Positions 30,731 through 43,064 are shown, numbered from the stretch's first letter. The stretch: 64,000 nt of DNA from Symbiodinium natans (GCA_905221605.1 CAJNDS010002125.1:327809-391808), one strand, 5' to 3'. Notes: generated by a model not told the origin, from the sequence alone. Translations and numbers: made by a program.

Positions 30731-33700
30731 AATGAGGCAGCAGTCTGCGCATCGTGACATGGCTCTACCGATAAGTCCGCCACTTCTTCGACCTCACCTC
30801 AGCATGCGCAACACAGTGAAGTGGGAGGGCCTTGCAGAAAGCCCAGGGAAACCTAGGTTTAGGGTTTAGGGTTTAGGGTTTTTTTTGGCACCCGACTAGC
30901 CACAGCAAAGCGGGGTTACATGGTCGGTCTCGGAAAAAGGCAAAAGGAAACCTCCTCCAGGGATCTGAGAGCACATTCCCTACCCGGAGGAGTCTCGCCC
31001 AAGGCATTCAGAGGAGGAAACGTGTGGGGGTGTAGACACCGAATTCAGCCCTTGAGTGCCCCCCAAACACCAAACCAGGAACCCCCAAAGCAACACACCA
31101 CTAATCCCCAACATACATAGATCCCGGGGCAAGTGGCTGAAAACGGCAGGGCGACCAGCTTTACTGAGGGCGCGGCAGGCAGGAACACACAACACTAGAC
31201 CAGACCCTAAACCCAGCATCGTGTCGCGCCTTGCCTCGGCCCCACGCGTGGCCACAACATAACTATGCACATGGCAGCCTTATTGCATGCCGTCCGGCTT
31301 GCATTGTCAGGCTTCCGGGAGGATTGCGACTTCAAATGTCTGCTAACGGCTGCAGCCAGGCTGGATACTCAGAGGACAGGTTAGAGGCACCCCGATCCCT
31401 AGGCCCAAAGCAGCCCAACAGTACAATCCAGAAGCTCATAACCACACGCCCTTGCATCCAGCCTGACAACATGGCATGGCTACAAATGTCCATGAAATGC
31501 TCGCGGGGATGCAGCAGGTCGGTGCGGGGCCACATTACACTAGTTGAAGGCCCGGAAGGACGCAATACCCACCTAGCAAACCAGATGGATTGCATTCAGC
31601 CCGCGGTGCATCCCCCTGTGAAACAGCTGGCCTTAAGAGGCGGCCCGCTGTGGTACATCTCAAAGGCGAACTGCCCGGGCACCGATGAGTGAAATCTGCT
31701 ATAGGCCCGCCTGTGGCCCGTTCATGAGTGCAGTATTCCCCGCGCAGTTTTCCTTTTTGCTGTGTGTGGAGGCTGACATACACCTCACTGCTACTGTGTA
31801 CACGACCCGCCTAGGCTCATTGGTCTAGGGAGTCAGTCCAGGCCCATCTCAACCGACAATTTGCAGCAAAGGACCCAACAGAGTACACAAAAGGACATAC
31901 AAGAAGTCGTCGGGTATGTGGCCTTGTGTGAGCAACTGTCATGATCCGCACGAGGTCGGTCCTAAATTCAGGTCATGGGCACGCCTGTGGCCGCTGAGAG
32001 ATAGGGGACTACCCTCGGTAAGTGCAGATCACAACCTTCCTGTGAGGTCGTCAAGACTTCACAAACAGTGCTGTTAGGTTGGACGCAAATCCAGCCCCGC
32101 GTGGCATCAAGTCGGATGATTTGCAGCAAGATATCGGCTATGGGCACGCCTGTGGCCAATTAGTGAATCAGTGCAACTACATCCGACTGGCGCCGACATG
32201 TCAAAGGGAGTGGCTCTACTGTCGCTCTGATCTAAGTCTTGGTGCACCTTTGACAAAGGACTAAGTACCAAGGCCTACTAGGCCAACAACGGCGAACATG
32301 AATATCCATGGCCACAGCAGCATATGCCATTTCACCAAGACTTAGGGGAGCCTGGCGGACATGCTAGCGAGGGCATGCAGCGAATTACGAATTAAGGGAG
32401 CTTGGTATGACGACAGTCAAAGTAAGGGAGCCCTATAAACGACCCTGATACATTATAAACGGAAGACGAGCCTACCCATAAGTTGAGGGCGTGCACCGAA
32501 TTTACGAATTACGAATTACGGATTCAGAGGAGCTCAGTATGACTAATTCTGAATTACGAATTAGGGGAGCTCTGCAGCCACAAGCATGTCAAAAGGTCTT
32601 AAACAGATAGGCACCAAAGTCTAACCACCAGTAAATATACACCCGAAACCTTCGCCCATGGCCCGTCAGAGCTGGCGTGGATGTGTGAGACTGAATTACA
32701 AATTACAAATTTGGAGGGACCCGTGGTTGCTAATTTTCATGCACAGAGCAGAGCTTGGGAATGCCCACGAACGCCGGAGGCCCTTCGAGGCTTCCTCAGG
32801 TGATGGGGAAACGTGTTCACCGAGATCGCCAGCTGTGCTGCGCAGGTGCCAGTCAGGCTCTGTCAGCTCACATTGCCACGTTCCTCTGCCAGTTAGTCAG
32901 TTTCCCTACCTCCTCTGTGTGTAGTGCATCCCACCACAACCAGCAGCCATCTCACCCCATGGCCAGCGCATTTCTTTCCTCTGTGCTTCCGCTACATCGC
33001 CCTGGATGGCAGCAAGAGCTTTGCGAGTGGTCTGGAGCCGCCGCACATGCTTCAATGGATCTTGTACAGCGCTGCTGTCTTCCCCATATTCAGCGTCTAT
33101 GTTACGACATGTCATTCACAAAGGTTCACAGCCAAAGCTCCACCGGCGGCCTGGATCTGGTGCACATATTGGCGGCCTGGATCTGCTGCACATATTCCAG
33201 TTAAGTTTGGACCCTGCGGCCTTTCTTCGGTTGATCCTTTGCAGAGCTGTTGTCGCCACCGTAGTCAGCCTCGCCCCAGGCCTGGTCCCCCTTCGCAGAG
33301 CTGTTGTCGCCACCGTAGTCAGCCTCGCCCCAATTGATGCCTGGTCCCTTTTCCAGAATTGCAGGAGAAGCCCTCCAAGGGGCTTTGAACCTGCTGTACT
33401 GTCCTCAGCTGTTCTGTTTCCCTGGGTTCTGGCGCCGAGGACCACGATCCAGAGGAGATGACGCTTCAGCCATGGCTGCACGGAGTGACCACTAGGGTTA
33501 CAGTCACTTAGTAGGGGGGTACTTACATATGAGTCAAGGGTAGGGGAATAGGGAGGATAAGGAGGGGAGTCACAGACGGGAGAGCAAGAGGCTGGAGAGG
33601 CGAGAGCGCAGAAGAGCCAAGACGAGGCGACGACCTGGAGCGGACGCAAAGCCGGGGGCATGGCGTGGCGTCAGGACGTCAGTCCTTTACGCTAAGTGTT

Positions 33701-34224
33701 TTAGGGCAGTGGCCTACTTCAAAGATCCTGTTGGCTGCCTGCATTAGTGTGCTGTGTGGGTACATGTTGGCGTCAGAGGCGGTCGCCTGTAATCAAGCAT
33801 GCTGCCCAAACAGACATGTATGTGCAAAGATTCACTCGCCCTCCCCTCCACCGGAACGAACAGCCGTCACGCGTGCATGTGAAGTCTGCAAAGCATGCAT
33901 GGGTGTGTGCATCGGCCTCTAATTGACTTGCATATCTCCCTTTGAGAGGGGAGCATGGATGTTCATGTCGCGTGCTGGCTTCCCTCCGAGGCAGCCCGGC
34001 TCAGCCTGGCTGGGAGGGTCTTGGCTCGCTTGATACGCTGGGGTGGGTCAGGGTGTACCGGATGTTCCGGCTGAGGGCTCAGTGGTTGCGCGCGTTTCAG
34101 GCACGGGGGGGGCTGGGGATTCAGTGGGTGTGTACGCGGCGGGCCGGGGGAAGGGCGCGATGTTCGGGTTGCAGCGGACGAGGGTTTCGGTTGTTCAAGC
34201 CACGGGACCTCATTTTCGACATCC
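30731..34224. other. Region without a supported gene, with short degenerate repeats
   Basis: Noted contents: a TTTAGGG patch at 30855-30880; recurring GAATTACGAATTA motifs between about 32380 and 32720; and a direct repeat of about 39 bp (33243-33281 and 33296-33334, CAGAGCTGTTGTCGCCACCG...). Open frames over these are short and unrecognised. Confidence 0.5.
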
Positions 34225-35073
34225 TCAGCATCCTCCTTCAGTAGCCTCTGCAGGTAATTGGGGGGGGGGGGGTTTTGCCATCCCGGTGACCCGCAAACCT
34301 ACTCCCTGAGTGTCTTCATCCGAGCTCGAGACATCTAGGAGCGGCACCACCTCCGTCATCGGGGTCTGCATGGAATGGGAGGGTTGAGCTTGAACCCCCT
34401 GTCTGACGATGGTGCTTGGCAGGGACAGCTGAGCCGTTCCTGGCCACGTCGTCTGTGCGCCATATCTGCAAAGCTGCGCCTTAGTCGGCATGACAAATCC
34501 TTGGGAGAGCAGCAGGGATTTGAGTTCCGTGGAGAATGTTTTCACATTCCTAGGGGTAAAAGCCACCAAGATCAGCCGACGTGTTCCAGTCCAGGGCATG
34601 GGCCCGTGGAGTAGGGTACAGGAAGAAAAGACCACGGGCATACGTTTGATGTCGTAGACTTTACCCCTCTTCACCGCACCCTCGTGGTTCACAGCCACAT
34701 CTCCCTCCGGGTGTTCAATCCAGAGATCTCCCCCGTCATGGTTCGTCAACCCCATGACGATCGCAGGAATCGCCGAGTTCATAGGGTCTCGGTGGACACC
34801 CTTAGCGGAGCCCTCCCTGATGGTGGCCCCCGCAAAGGGGATCCCCGGAGCTCTGGTCCTAATGTATCGTGTAAGGGCCTGTGTAACACATGGCGTGTCA
34901 AAGGTGTTGTGTACAGGCGCCTCCGAGTGTCTGTGACTGGCTCCCGTGATATAGGATCTGCCTTGTGTGGGACCCTGCAAGCATGGTTTGGGGAGAGCGT
35001 CCCAAAGGTCTAGGAGGTCCTGGGTAGTGATCCCTTCTGGTTTCTGGAGCTTGTCAAAGGCCAGTGCCTCCAC
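34225..35073 (-). pseudogene. 2OG-Fe(II)-oxygenase-like module, retroelement-type fragment
   Basis: The open frame encodes about 282 residues. The middle carries GATIREGSAKGVHRD (a His-x-Asp motif), then IVMGLTNHDGGDLWIEHPEG, later PVVFSSCTLLHG and PWTGTRRLILVAFTPRN, so the His-x-Asp...His...Arg order of a double-stranded beta-helix dioxygenase is complete. In my knowledge of dinoflagellate genomes, this GG-LW(I/V)E-P, HG-PW-GTR module recurs in copia-like polyproteins, where it is of unknown use. There is no ATG at the open start, and no integrase or reverse transcriptase is adjacent, so it is probably a relic or a domesticated fragment. The C-terminal part is degenerate and low-complexity. 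Confidence 0.55.
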
Positions 35074-36592
35074 TCTTTTTCCACCGTTTGACGAAGTTGT
35101 ATCATGTTGAGTTTCACACTCCTATTGTGGTTCCCAAGGTTTTCGGGGGGTCCTCAAGGGGGAGGGGAGAGGAAGGAGAGATGGAGGAAGGCAGGAGTGA
35201 GGGAGGCACGCCAGGGAGGCACAGGGCTTAGGGGAGAGGGTTGAGGCCGTGGGCTAGATTTACACATGAGCCTTGCTGTACTGCAATACTGCAAGTGGGA
35301 AGTTAGTCATGAGGATCTCAAAGCTCTAGACGGCCACGCGACTTGTGCATCGTGCAAGTGGAGAAGCTAGTCATGAGGATCTCAGAGCTCTAGACTGCCA
35401 CGCGACGTGTGCATCGTGTTCGGGAAAAAGTGGAGGAACAGAAAGAAAAACCTGGTAGAGGTCATCTCTTCGTAGCATGATGCTGTTGTTGCCTCAGTGT
35501 TTGTGTGTGTGTGTGTGTTTTTTTTTTTTGGGGGGGGGGTGGGGGAGGGGAGGGGGGCCTAACCAAGTCACTATGTGGAAGGAATCCTTGTTTGTGCTGG
35601 GGGCACGGAAGGGGAAAGCTGTAGGGGACAACAAAACAGGCAACTAGAAGGTGTGTATCATGGGTACCCGTGTCCTTTCAGGGGGTGCTGGGGAGCCAGC
35701 CACTTTTTTAGTCCAGGTCGACGCACCGCTTAGCACGAGAGAAGCATGCTTACCTTTAATTTCACATCCACCATTCCACTTCGCGGTATGGTACTTGCCC
35801 CTTGTTCTACATACGGGAAAGAGGAACAAACCACACAGTGGGCACTCCAGCCTGGCGCTAACGGGAAAGTATCATGATCATCCGGGGCCTGCGTCAAAAG
35901 ATGAATTACGAATTCCCAACTGAAACATCAACTGCAGAGCTAGAGCTTCGCTCTTGCGCTCTCATGCAGGTCGCTCACGTGTCACGAATTTTGGTGCAAA
36001 TTTGCTATTGACAAATGAAGTTCCCAGCCCGGCGGTACATGCGTGGGATGTCCCCAGGACAAGACAACTAGGACACAGTAAGAGAGCACGTGCGAACTCA
36101 GGCCCACCCAGCCTCGACTGCCTTGGCTTGCAGTTACTGCCTTTTGCATGCACCAAATTAGCGGCATGCACCAAGTTAGTGAATTATGACTTGCATGCAT
36201 CATATTGGCGAATTGTGACTTGTATGCCTCCTAAGGAGGGCAAGGATCATGGTCGCACCAATTAGGGAGGCTGGAAGCTCATGAAGGTGAGAAAGGGCAA
36301 AACCGAAGGCACCTAGACCTCACCAAAGGGAACCAACAGAACAACCCCCATAGGTTAGCATGCCCCCTTTCAAGCATCTGCATGCACCACCCCCAGACAT
36401 AGTGAATTAAATCCAATACAGCGGTCACGTGTGTGAACTCAGGGCAGAAGAAGCAAACTTGAACCCAAAGCCTCTAAACCCGATCACAAGTACCGCACAC
36501 AACTCCCTGAGTCACCACGGGACTCGTGCAAAATACTAATTACCAGCACTTTGCAAAGGACTAATTATCATTCAAACTCGTGCTTCGCTTTG
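35074..36592. other. Gene-poor region with a local tandem duplication
   Basis: A pair of about 65-bp direct repeats lies at roughly 35289-35355 and 35356-35420 (GTTAGTCATGAGGATCTCAA region, about 90% alike by eye). A GT run followed by T and G homopolymers lies at 35503-35560. Otherwise there is no supported gene. Confidence 0.55.
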
Positions 36593-37551
36593 GTTTAGGG
36601 TTTAGGGTTTAGGGTTTAGGGTTTAGGGTTTAGGGTTTAGGGTTTAGGGTTTAGGGTTTAGGGTTTAGGGTTTAGGGTTTAGGGTTTAGGGTTTAGGGTT
36701 TAGGGTTTAGGGTTAGGGTTTAGGATTGGCTTACTGCAACGAAGGCTTACGCAGCAGCTGAGGGGTCCACGAGTCAAACCCTCGCGTGCAGATAGGGCCG
36801 TGGCAGAAGCCTTCCAAGATTCACCCACATGCACCCCCCACGCGGTCGAGAAGGTATACTTCTTGAAGACACCAAGAAAGGTACGTACGTAGCAGCAACA
36901 GATACATGGAAGATTTTAAAGCACTGCACAGCAACCGAGCTGCCGTTTCTTTGAATCCAACTCGAGCACGCAGTGAGTGCATCGAGGCCGCTGCGGCCAC
37001 ACCACACAAACCTGCAAAGGACATCGGAGCGCGCCTCTTTTCTGGCGGAGGCCTCGGACAGTAGCGTGGAATCTTGTGGTTACAGACGTTTCGGGGGGCT
37101 TCGGGGTTCTCTGCTTTTGTTTGAAGGCTCTTGGACCCTCAAAACTCCAGGATGTGAGGTTTCAGAACCCTTCCTGGGAGGTACCAGTCCCTGTGTAAGG
37201 TTTCGGGTTTAATAGGGGTTTAGGGTTTCTGCAGCACCATCTCCAAAGAGCGAATATCGGGCGCCAACGTGAAACACGAGTCTGCACCGCAAGCCCAGGA
37301 CGGGGTTTAGGGTTTAGGGTTTAGGGTTTAGGATTTAGGGTTTAGGGTTTAGGGTTTAGGGTTTAGCAACACTTGCCATGTAACTCCCGAGACCCGCGCC
37401 GCATCGGCTTCGGCCGTGCGCGCGGCTCGGGAGGCCGCGCGCAGCTCTGCCGAGAGCTGCTCCTGGGGAGGGTTTAGGGTTTAGGGTTTAGGGTTTAGGG
37501 TTTAGGGTTTAGGGTTTAGGGTTTAGGGTTAGGGTTTAGGGTTTAGGGTTG
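36593..37551 (+). repeat. Cluster of three interstitial TTTAGGG arrays
   Basis: Near-perfect arrays lie at about 36593-36725 (near 18 units), 37304-37367 and 37469-37551, separated by unique G/C-rich DNA. All are in G-rich orientation. Single-unit variants (TTAGGG, ATTTAGGG) mark the ends. Confidence 0.93.
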
Positions 37552-38085
37552 AGACTGGCGCTTTGTGGAAAGGCATTGCGGAGTTTGCCCTTGAACCTTT
37601 GGGGCTTCGTCTTCTTTCTCTTTTCCCCGGGCTTGCTGGTCAAAATGTTGAGAACATTTGAGAGCTGGACAGAACCAAACGAATGCCTTCCGAGATCCTG
37701 AGAGGGTCTCAAGGCACGGGTGGCAAATGTAGCTGTCGCAGTGTCTCCTGACCACTCTGACGGAAAAGCCTTTCAGACCTGCAGGGGTGGAAAAACCAGA
37801 AGGGTTGCCCCATTTTTGGGGTAACGCGCGAACGGTGGCTTCCCCATCTCATAAATGCAGATGGAAGGCAGCAGGGTGGTCTGTGTGGCCCTGCAAACTT
37901 TCTTTACCTTTTGCATGCGCAAATGCTGCACTGGTACCATGTGTGATGCTAAGCACACTTGCAATAACAAGCAGGTGCCACTCTGAAGTGTGACCAAAAA
38001 TGTAGCGGGTCTGTGTCTGTGCTCGTAGTGAACTGGCTGACGTTCAGCCGAGCCACATCTGCAGTCAATTTACAAGCTTCAGCGG
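37552..38085. other. Intergenic spacer and 3' flank of the receptor gene
   Basis: No gene is seen. The short frames on both strands lack motifs. Confidence 0.5.
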
Positions 38086-41000
38086 CTAGAAAGAAAGATG
38101 ATGCTTTACATCATCTGGCTGCGGCAGCTCAGACCAAAGGTCTTGAGACAACTCCATCATTGCACCTGGGTCCCCAGGCTGATTTCTTGCCTCTGAGTGG
38201 CGGTCTGAGATGATATGAACCATGGCCTCTAGGTCACCAGGATCTGGCGCACAGGGCACGGCTGGGGAAAACTGCTTCTCCAGATCTTTGCTGTCCGTGT
38301 TTTGCCGGAAACTGTTGCGCACACTCCCCAACCTTGCGGAACTTCCCGGGCTCACGGAACTTAGCAAGTCCAGAGCTGTTGGGGCTCCCGGGCTTCCCCG
38401 GCCGGTTGCTATCTTGCCCATCACCCCACCATCCATGGAGGCTAGCAGGCGCTTGCTGATCTCCTTCGCCTGTTGCTGAAGCATGGGCTCTGCGGCATGA
38501 GAGCAGCCGAAAGGCACGGAGATCTTCTTGAAGATGGCTTTGTATGCATCCACTAGAAGAGGCCCCACGTCTGGTCCGAGATCCTCGGTGCCCAGGCCCT
38601 GTCCATGCAGGACCGTGTAGAACTCATGGCCTGGATACACGAAGCTGGTGTCTGCATTGACGGTGAGGAGCTGCCTCCAAGCCAACCCTTGCCTCTCGCC
38701 CCCAGAGTGAGATGATGCAATCGAAGGCACCTTGGTCATCGGAGGCTCCGAGCCGGTGCCATCATTGTTGTCCCTGGTCTGTCGACTTGCTTCCAGGACC
38801 ATCGCAGCAAATGTCGGATTGTAGAGCAACCCTTTGTGCAGCAGCACCACCAGGCTGTCAGCGTGGGGCAGCGCCGCGGTGAATTCCGCAAGCGTCCGCG
38901 GCCCGTGCACCCGCTCCTGCAGGAGCCGCTGCAGCAGCATCTGAAGCACCATGCTGGCCGACATCGCTTCGGCATCCTCTGTGTGCCCAATGACCAGGAC
39001 ACGTGCACCCTCGGATGTGGAGGCGGAGTCCACGAAGCGGCGGCGCTTCATCTCGCTGCTGGTGATGATGCCCAGGATGGCCGCCTCTTGATCCTCCGTG
39101 GAGTCCCGACGGCTGAGGCTGAGAGTCGGCAGACCATAAAGGTGCCCGATCATCTCCTCGATCATCTCCTCGTTGATGCCCACGGCCAAGAGGGGCTGAA
39201 AGTCGTCGGGGCTCCAGGAGTGCACAAGCTGTGCTGCGTTCAGCGAGGAGGCGATTCGGCAGCCGTCGACGGAGATGGGCAGAATCGGCACGCGGTTGAA
39301 GTGGGCGGTGACGAGCTCCCCGACACACCAGGGGCGAGTCATCATGTGAGGTGTGAGCAGCGGCACGAGGTAGGCCACGTTGCTGCGTACGCACTCGAAG
39401 AGAGAGTCCAAGTCCTGCAGCGCATCAGAATCCAGGAAGACTCTGTCATGCGAGTGCTTGCTCATAATGCTCTTGATGAAGCGCGCAAGTGCCCCGGCCG
39501 CACCCTTGTGATGTGTCAAGAAGATCTTGTAGGTCTTCTCTGGGTGGCACCGTCTCCAGAGAAAAAGAAGGATCACCACAAGCAACGTGAGCGAGGCAAA
39601 AGCCAGCAGCATGCAGAAGGACCAGGATAGGAAGACTGCGTAAGACTTGGTATCGGTGGCAATGTTGTCACTGAGAATGGGCCCCACCACCACCAGAAAA
39701 AGGATCACGGCTGTGGAGAAGAGCATGTCTGTGACGTTCGCCACCTGCGTTCTCCAAGGCCAAGTGCGAATTTGCACCAGCATTCCTGCGAGAAGCACGG
39801 CCGCCAGCAACACGACTTGGACGGTGGGAAGGCTAGCCACGGCAACAGGAATCAGGGACAGAAGCGTGTTCCTCAGCAGATAGGCGACCCCATAGTAGTA
39901 GCGACTGGCACGAAAGCGCTCGAAAAGGAATCGGTATCGGTTGACGATGAGAAGTCCCTTCCCCGAGCTGATGTAGGACGGATACATGATTGTGGCTCGG
40001 AGGGCCACGGAAAGAATTCCCACTGGATACATGAGGATGCCGAGGACGCACATGAACATCAAGGCCCAATGCTCATCGGACTCGAAGCATGTCACACCAG
40101 GCTGTGTTTGCATGCTGTACGTTCCGTTGGGGTTGGCGACGCATTGCAGCGGCAAGAGTGAGTTGATGGTCAGGGTCATGTACAGCGTGAGCAAAGCCAA
40201 GCCGTTCATGTTGATGACGTCATTGCGTGTTACCTCCAGCCCCAGGCGGCTGATGCATAGCCAAACCAGCACGAGCAACCCTGCGAAAACTGGATAGGCC
40301 AGCAGCTGCATGGCAAAAGTAAGCACGGCGCCATCGTTGGATACGACGCATCCGACGTTCAGAAAGTCCACGTCGAAGGCGAAGATCTCAAGAAAGTCAA
40401 TCACATGCAGCGCGGGTCCTGTCCATTGCAGGTCCAAGTTCCTCATGGCCGCCATAAGCTGCAGCATGAGGATGATCTGCCCAGCTGTCAGGAACACAGT
40501 CACCTGTCCGAGCCTCTGACGTGCCGCATTGGTATGGACGAAGGAGAGCAGAAGCCCTCCCAGCAGCAAGGTTGCCATCATGAGCAGCAGCACGGGCAGC
40601 ACATCCACCCCCTCGCAAGGCTTGCATCTGCCTCGTTGACCTTGGCGGTGCCACTCCTTGCAGTTGTTGCAGGCACGCCCTTCACGACCATCCGCGCAGG
40701 TGCCCAAAGGCCCCTCTGGGCACTGCCAGCTGTCGCGACATCGGAACGTTTCGAACGCCCCCAGCGTGTTGTCCACCCAGAACCCTGCCCTCTGCAGTGG
40801 GGCGCCATTGCCTCCTCGACACAAAAGCCCTGTGGTGCACGGGGTGCAGTGGCCGTCCGTCGAGCCGCTGCTGTTGTAAGCGCCCACGAGAAATTCGCCG
40901 GGGAGGCAAATGCACAGAGATGGATCTGTCACACCCAGCTCCGCCGTCCCCTTACCTCCCTCACACTGAGTGCAACTGCTAGAGCCTTCCTCTTCACTGT

Positions 41001-43064
41001 AAAAGCCACGGTGGCAAAGAGAACACCTCTCTGAGCCGTTGTTAGGCGCTTCTTGGCCAGGGTCACATGGACTGCATACCAGAGATCCTGTCTTCCCGCG
41101 GCTGGAATAACCTGGTGGACACGGCTGACATTCCACTGACGACGGCAGAGCCTGGAAAGTGCCCACCGGACACGCCTCACAGTTTGACTGCTCTGCAATT
41201 GGCTGAAAAGTCCCCGGATCGCATGGGCGGCATGGGGCACCGCCACCGATCGAAGCAGTACCCGCTGCGCACGGCGTGCAAACGCCATCGGCATCCGCCT
41301 GCCTGCCTGAAGGACAGTCAATTATCCGCATTGGGGGCGGGAGGACTTCGAGCACCACGGGTGACAGAGCTGCTGGCGCGCCATTGATGTCCACCTGAAT
41401 GATCTGTGTTCCAGACCCTTCCACATCGTACTCAAAAAAGTACTCCTGCGTGTCCTCCTGGCCCAAACTGATGTTTCGAACATCTGCAGGGTGCCAATTT
41501 CCATCAATACTAGTGCGAACACGCACACTGGTGACCAGTGGCGCATTGATGGCAAGCCGGCTGACAGTCCCGATCTGATCCAAAAGTACCCACCGGACCT
41601 TCTGTCCGGCAAAGACCTGGCCACACACAGACATGCGCTCGCAGCTGCTCGCCACGCGGGAGTCGTTGTTCACCTTCTCAACATCGATGTTGCCTCTCCA
41701 AGCAGTGCTTGACAATGAAGCTTTCAGCACATACTCTGGATCACGTAGCTTCGCGCATGGGGAGCACAGGCAGCTGTAGCCTTCGCGACAGTCCTCGCAG
41801 AAGACCTTGTCCCTCGCCTTCTTCACAAAGCCACTGGGACAGTTGATTGCCTCGTACTCATCCGAGCTTCGCAGGCACTTTTTTCCTGATTCATGGTTGG
41901 GATCGTATGAGATTTTTACATATTCATATTCCTTATAGGGTTTAAGTACCCTTAAAAATGTAAAATGTTACCCAACTAGGACGAAGTTTCGGTCTTGGTC
42001 ATAGTACTGGATGCTCCTTAGCATGTCCAAGAGGCCAAAGTAGTTCATGGGTGTAGACCAGCTGGCAAAGTTACCTGCAATGGCCGGTTCCGAGAGCTCG
42101 GGATCTGGTGAGAAGCGGTCAAGACTCATCAGGGAGCTTGCCACAAGCTCCGTGACCTCAGCATGAACGTGGGGCAATGCACCGATGGGCCACTCAGGTG
42201 TGAAATCGGTGGACCGAGCAAAGGGGAAGTCCGAATCAGCAATTTGGCCGATGACCCTGAAGTACTCCCACTTTGTTTTGTTGGCGGCAACGTTTCTGTC
42301 AATCAAGTCGGTTCTCACGAAACCAACGTCTGCGAGACCCAGCTCCACGTCCTGTACGATCTTGTTCTGGTTGAAGGCAAAGATAAGTTGAGGCACGTCT
42401 GTCATGATGTCCAACCCCTGAGATAAAAGTTCTGCCTGCTGGAGCTGCATTGCACCCAACCCAGAGATCGAGACAGCCTCGACGGTGGCGTTGCGCAAGT
42501 CGTCAACTGTGTGGAAAGGCGAGTCCTGCCTGGTGAAAATCACGCCTGCGAACTGCCCAAGCGCGTTGCCTTTGCGATAGTTGATGAGCGACGCCACGGT
42601 CCGCAAGTTGAACTCCACAGCCATGCATGTGTAAGCTGCTGGGTTGCTAAAAATGAAGTCCACCTGCCCGGCGCCCACGAGCTCAAAGTTCTGATTAAAA
42701 TCCAGCGGAATGGCTTCGAACTCCAAGCCCTTGGATGCATTGAGCCGTCGCGTTAGGTAGTCCTGGAAGGTCGGCCCGAGAGAATTCTCGAAGGCCGCAG
42801 CTCCCTGGATAGCCAGGCCACCAATCTGAACTCTGCAGTCCTGCCATAAAAATTGCCTCTATAAAAACCAGTTGTTTTTTGCTTGTGCTTTTTTGAAAGA
42901 ACAACTGAATTTTGTTTCTTGTTTTTATAAAAGCCCGTCTCTCTGCAGTCCTGCCATGCAGCTGAAGCCGCGGTGTCCCGGCACAGGGGCTTTGCGCTCA
43001 GGGCGGCCGCAAGCAAGGCAACTTGAGCAACCACCGGAAGTGGTCCGAAACCCATCCGGCCCAT
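38086..43064 (-). CDS. PhnD-like sensor / Cys-rich / multi-pass membrane / TIR receptor
   Basis: Exon 1 (about 42952-43064) starts MGRMGFGPLPVVAQVALLAA, a signal peptide. Exon 2 (about 41968-42840) encodes a type-2 periplasmic-binding (phosphate/phosphonate, PhnD-like) domain: VQIGGLAIQGAAAFENSLGP, QVDFIFSNPAAYTC, VIFTRQDSPFHTVDDLRN, LADVGFVRTDLID. Exon 3 (to 38086) opens KKCLRSSDEYEAINCPSGF, then several GCC2/TNFR-like Cys repeats (41340-40620; CPPGYSS, CHRGFYSEEEGSSSC), about eight hydrophobic spans (40610-39560), and a TIR domain from 39538 (YKIFLTHHKG, RVFLDSDALQDL, WCVGELV). The TIR glutamate equivalent to the NADase residue is present (codon 39316-39318). A second TIR-like fold without the WC-EL motif follows (VLVIGHTEDAEAM..., 39005-38800), then a low-complexity tail. 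Likely a plasma-membrane sensor with cytosolic TIR output; ligand and signalling are inferred. About 1,580 residues. Confidence 0.8.
41882..41967 (-). other. Probable intron 2 of the receptor gene
   Basis: The sensor exon runs into TAA at 41968 in the same frame as the downstream exon. Splicing GTTGG|GTAAC to CAGG|AAAAAAG removes about 86 bp and gives FVLVGKKCLRSS, which matches the Cys-containing start of the linker seen in related proteins. A 21-nt alternative, GTAAC...TTTAAG, would also keep the frame, so the exact intron is not certain. Confidence 0.5.
42841..42951 (-). mobile_element. Introner-like intron 1 of the receptor gene (about 111 bp)
   Basis: The 17-bp sequence ATGGCAGGACTGCAGAG occurs at both ends (42831-42847 and 42942-42958). 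Splicing within it, for example CAG|GA to CAG|GA, joins AAWQDC to RVQIGGLA in frame. Just inside are imperfect inverted repeats, GGCTTTTATAAAAAC against GCCTCTATAAAAACC. The interior is A-rich. A short inverted-repeat insert with a target duplication that splices out precisely fits an introner. Confidence 0.68.

Noticed and set aside
30310-30783. Long minus-strand frames rich in His-Ala, Ser-Arg and Leu-Thr repeats, and a plus-strand Arg-Glu frame
   Set aside because: They are direct translations of the GAGCGT/GAGGGT and GA simple repeats, open in several frames at once.
38836-39630. Plus-strand 264-codon frame within the receptor gene
   Set aside because: It is antisense to the TIR and C-terminal coding part, whose domain content is clear.
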